From positions 108,095 to 172,094 of the forward strand of contig CAXRDE010000012.1 in NCBI GenBank assembly GCA_964229355.1: DNA of 64,000 nt. Reading direction: 5' to 3'. Of this stretch, positions 61,426-64,000 are shown piece after piece; position 1 is the stretch's first letter, and each line of letters begins with the position of its first letter. The notes below the pieces were generated by a model. The model was given only the letters and a program-made list of their open reading frames with translations. It did not search any database and was not told the DNA's origin. A program made the position numbers and the translations under genes. This DNA is from CAXRDE01 sp964229355 (GTDB taxonomy: Bacteria; Cyanobacteriota; Sericytochromatia; UBA7694).

Positions 61426-63377
61426 ATCCCGCTGCGGGCATTCGTCAGATTGGTCAGCACGTGCTGCAATACCGTTTACAACACGGCTATTCGCAAGATG
61501 AACTGGCCAAACGCATTGGACGCAGTCGCAATACCATTGCTTTCTTAGAGCAAGGAAGACGTCTGCCAGGACCTGAGGTGCTGGATCAAATTGCCGAAAT
61601 CCTGGATATTCCAGACTTAGAGTGGCAAGTGCTCAGCCACCATCAATACGTGCTGGCCCATCAATTTCAAGACCTGTTGAGCGAGTTGCTGGGTAAAGCC
61701 CTCAATTTATCTTTATTGGATCGCGTGGCGCAACGCTTGTTAATGGAGCAAATTCACCACTTTCTCGATCGTCAGCACCATCCGATGAGCCAGGTGCAAG
61801 CCCACCGACACTTTAACAGCCTGCTCACGTTTTTTGGGGAACAGGCCGTGAGCAAGGCCTTTTACGACACCTTTTGGGACCACGGTAATTTTGCAAGCCT
61901 GAGCGAATTCGAACAGGCCCTGAGGCGCTTTCAAAAAGAAGCCATGCGCATGTTCGGCTCTTTTCGTAAAGCCTTTAAAACCCTATCCATGTTGGAAGAT
62001 CTCTCAGAACATCTTAAGGCCCTACAACCCATTGATCCTGAGAGCTATCATAACCGTCTGCCCTTTACGAGCATTCAGCCCATTGAGCGAGAGCGCCTGG
62101 ACGACCTCGGATATATTTCCGTGGAACGGGTGCGCAAACAGAACCGTGAGCGCACTGAATTGAGCCAGCGCCTGAAAGAATTGGCCCTGTGGCTCGAAAC
62201 CCATGGCGAAGGCTCTCTATTAAACTTTGACGGTCGCAAACTGCATCGCATTCAAACCCTGTTGCGCAAATTTGAATCGCCCCTGGAAATTGAAGAGAAC
62301 CTCTTTCAGCGGGTCGACCCTGAACAGGTGCGACGCGAAGCCCGACATCTGGCCCCCGAAAACGAAGATTTGGCCCGCATTGCTGACACCCAGGAACGGG
62401 GCATGCAAAATCTGAGCGCCTATTTGACCGAAAGTCATATGGATGTGTATATTGCCACCTCCATGCGGGAGCGGGCCGATTTTATCTCGGTCAATGCTTT
62501 TGTGGAAACCCTCTTTAAAGATCCCCTGATTGCCCCTTTGCACTTGCGCTACTTTAATCCCACCCTCTCCTGGGTTTCTGACCGCGTGGCCAAAGGTCTG
62601 GTGGAGGCCCTGATGCTCAAGCGGGCGAAACTCACCGTGTACATGGCGCAAAAAAGCGATACCTTTGGCAAAGACTCCGAAGCTTCCGTGGCCCTGGGTC
62701 AGGGCAAACCTGTCATTGTCTATGTACCTCGTCTGTACGATCAACGCCTGGGCATTAACAGTGAAAAACTCATGGCCCAAAGCGAGGCCAAAGTGCATCA
62801 GCAATACCAGGAACTGCAGTTAGATATCGAAGAAAACCTCGACAAACAGGGGTGGGTCGAGCAGATTCTCAAAGCCCGTTTAGGGCAACTCAGCGGTGAG
62901 GAACTGGCCCGCCTGGTGGACAAGCACTGGGCTGACTTTGACCTTTACGGCGAGATCAAAAATTTGCCCACCGAACAGGGAGCTGCTGTCTTGCAATATC
63001 TAGATGCCCTGACCCTGAATCCGCGCAGCTCTCACAGCACACGCCCTGAGCCACCCCTTGAAATCCGAGAACTGTTAATCAAACAACTGGTGAAGGTAGC
63101 CCTCTTATTTGAAAAAAGAGCCCACACCTTTAAAGAGATTCACCCCCTGGCCCTTCAGGTGATTTTATCCAGCGGGGTCCTTAACGGCATTCTGGTGGTA
63201 CGCTCCGCCAGAGCCTGCACCCGCATGATGTACCAATTGCTCACCAACACCTTAGAAACCGAGCTGCAGGTAGACGACGAAAACTACCGCTTGATTGAAA
63301 AACACACGGGCAGTACCCTACGGGTCATTTCGCGCCATCGCTTACTCACCAACGTCTTCTGGACCCAGTATTTTTAA
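61422..63377 (+). CDS. HTH (XRE) protein with nucleoside deoxyribosyltransferase/TIR-like domain
   Basis: Protein of 651 residues. An XRE helix-turn-helix (about 5-62, HGYSQDELAKRIGRSRNTIA) is followed by a helical region (75-330). Residues about 340-437 resemble a nucleoside 2-deoxyribosyltransferase or TIR-type fold: DVYIATSMRER begins a Rossmann-like strand, then FNPTLSW, and GKDSEASVALGQGKPVIVYV carries Glu420 where these enzymes have their nucleophile. A helical C-terminus (440-651) follows. Such domains cut nucleosides or NAD in several defence proteins, but regulators also use them to sense nucleotides. The ATG overlaps the rbgA stop (ATGA). Enzyme identity is inferred from short motifs only. 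Confidence 0.65.
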   Translation: MNPAAGIRQIGQHVLQYRLQHGYSQDELAKRIGRSRNTIAFLEQGRRLPGPEVLDQIAEILDIPDLEWQVLSHHQYVLAHQFQDLLSELLGKALNLSLLDRVAQRLLMEQIHHFLDRQHHPMSQVQAHRHFNSLLTFFGEQAVSKAFYDTFWDHGNFASLSEFEQALRRFQKEAMRMFGSFRKAFKTLSMLEDLSEHLKALQPIDPESYHNRLPFTSIQPIERERLDDLGYISVERVRKQNRERTELSQRLKELALWLETHGEGSLLNFDGRKLHRIQTLLRKFESPLEIEENLFQRVDPEQVRREARHLAPENEDLARIADTQERGMQNLSAYLTESHMDVYIATSMRERADFISVNAFVETLFKDPLIAPLHLRYFNPTLSWVSDRVAKGLVEALMLKRAKLTVYMAQKSDTFGKDSEASVALGQGKPVIVYVPRLYDQRLGINSEKLMAQSEAKVHQQYQELQLDIEENLDKQGWVEQILKARLGQLSGEELARLVDKHWADFDLYGEIKNLPTEQGAAVLQYLDALTLNPRSSHSTRPEPPLEIRELLIKQLVKVALLFEKRAHTFKEIHPLALQVILSSGVLNGILVVRSARACTRMMYQLLTNTLETELQVDDENYRLIEKHTGSTLRVISRHRLLTNVFWTQYF

Positions 63378-63406
63378 GTTTTTATTCGTAACCCAAAAAC
63401 AGAAAA

Positions 63407-63438
63407 AGCGCATGAAGTAGGGGGGTACTTCATGCGCT
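63407..63438 (-). terminator. Terminator of the rRNA operon (bidirectional)
   Basis: The perfect 13-bp stem AGCGCATGAAGTA (63407-63419) pairs with 63426-63438 around a six-G loop. On the minus strand it is followed by TTTTT, so it ends the rRNA transcript after 5S. It also lies 30 nt after the stop of the plus-strand gene. Confidence 0.85.
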
Positions 63439-63453
63439 CTTTACTCAAGGTAT

Positions 63454-63572
63454 GCCCTGGCAGCGGGCTATCTTCCCAGGCCGTCTCCAGCCAAGTATTG
63501 TCGCTGCTGACACGTTTCACTTCTGTGTTCGAAATGGGTACAGGTGGGACCGCGTCGCCTTGTCACCAGGGC
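63454..63572 (-). rRNA. rrf: 5S ribosomal RNA
   Basis: The complement of this stretch reads as a typical bacterial 5S rRNA of about 119 nt, with a terminal helix between GCCCTGG and CCAGGGC and the conserved internal sequence CCATTTCGAACACAGAAG. Ends are set by the terminal helix to within a few bases. It follows 23S in the normal order on the minus strand. Confidence 0.93.
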
Positions 63573-63696
63573 GTACCCTGACAACTGCATAGTGAATAAA
63601 AGAATTTCTCTAAAAAAACCAACGTGTTCCCCGAACATACGTTCGGGATTAGTCTCTTCTAAGCATCGCCCTAAGGCTCTGCTAGAATTTACTGAA
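63573..63696 (-). other. 23S-5S spacer
   Basis: About 124 nt without a tRNA gene. A small hairpin CCCGAAC/GTTCGGG lies around 63635-63652 and may mark RNA processing. Confidence 0.6.
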
Positions 63697-64000
63697 AATG
63701 TCAAACTTTCGACCGATTAGTACTACTCGACTGCATGTGTGACCACACTTCCATCTGTAGCCGATCTACCCGATTATCTTCCGGGGGTCTTATTCCTTAC
63801 GGATGAGATATCTCAACGTGAGGTGGGCGTCGCACTTAGATGCTTTCAGCGCTTATCCGCTCCAGACATAGCTACTCGGCATGGGCCCCTTGGCGGAACC
63901 ACCGATACACCAGCGGTCTGTCCGTCCCGGTCCTCTCGTACTAGGGACGGCTCCTCTCAAATATCTTACGCTCATACCGGATATGGACCGAACTGTCTCA
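63697..64000 (-). rRNA. rrl: 23S ribosomal RNA, 3' end (partial)
   Basis: The minus strand is the last about 300 nt of 23S rRNA. It contains the sarcin-ricin loop CTAGTACGAGAGGACCG and the domain VI sequence GCTGAAAGCATCTAAG. The 3' boundary near 63697 is approximate. The gene continues beyond the window to the right. Confidence 0.95.

Noticed and set aside
63573..63696. tRNA in the 23S-5S spacer
   Set aside because: No cloverleaf or TTCGA-type arm with matching acceptor ends was found; no tRNA was seen anywhere in the window.
63468..63704. Minus-strand 78-codon frame near the right end
   Set aside because: It lies in the 5S rRNA and spacer.

Overview
The window looks like chromosomal DNA of a diderm (Gram-negative-type) bacterium. 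It encodes many lipoproteins with a clear lipobox, several outer-membrane beta-barrel proteins, a phosphate-porin-like protein, and the 5S and 23S end of an rRNA operon. A DUF760 protein (31714-32475), a family otherwise typical of cyanobacteria and plastids, combined with KorAB and no photosynthesis genes, points to a non-photosynthetic relative of Cyanobacteria (Sericytochromatia, Melainabacteria or Blackallbacteria type). This placement is inference; the 23S fragment at the right edge could test it.

Layout. 1-9.4 kb: a lipoprotein running off the left edge and an S8 protease, a solo TnpB element, an acyltransferase, a SpoU methyltransferase, a VWA lipoprotein and lysA, which appears to start at ATT. 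9.5-12.7 kb: an EF-hand/glycine-zipper protein, a baeRF3 release-factor relative and a three-gene envelope cluster. 12.7-17.6 kb: a coupled run of a small coiled-coil protein, methylmalonyl-CoA mutase, hicA, hicB and an RNase II/R-type exonuclease. 17.6-23.9 kb: trmD, an orphan ExbB, a beta-barrel protein, a hydrolase, trpS and a 1-Cys peroxiredoxin. 23.9-27.6 kb: an exported KatG preceded by a site matching the OxyR consensus, then a porin. 27.6-39.9 kb: a large HExxH protein, cysS with a structured leader, DUF760, a nitroreductase, a deiminase lipoprotein, EndA-type nuclease, a YheT hydrolase and a glycosyltransferase. 40.2-44.8 kb: korA, korB and a TPR/SH3 lipoprotein.

44.9-53.2 kb, all on the minus strand, holds the most unusual locus. 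A solute-binding protein, one MalF-type permease, a second solute-binding protein, a GAF-GGDEF diguanylate cyclase and a large channel protein form one operon, mostly overlapping. The channel protein joins a complete ProX-like glycine-betaine-binding domain to a GluR0-like ligand-gated channel. Its pore filter reads TTVGDG, as in the non-selective NaK channel. The inferred role is a compatible-solute-responsive channel in osmotic or nutrient signalling.

53.2-64 kb: an AraC regulator, a protein with a Tyr/Gln-rich repeat domain resembling prion-like domains, glmU-pth, a phosphatase, an overlapping run of an OppA-type lipoprotein, rbgA and an HTH protein with a deoxyribosyltransferase/TIR-like domain, then the minus-strand rRNA operon. 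Coding density is high. Many gene pairs overlap by ATGA, and three convergent pairs share their stop codons in one TTAA. All protein identifications come from reading motifs by eye; no database search was run.
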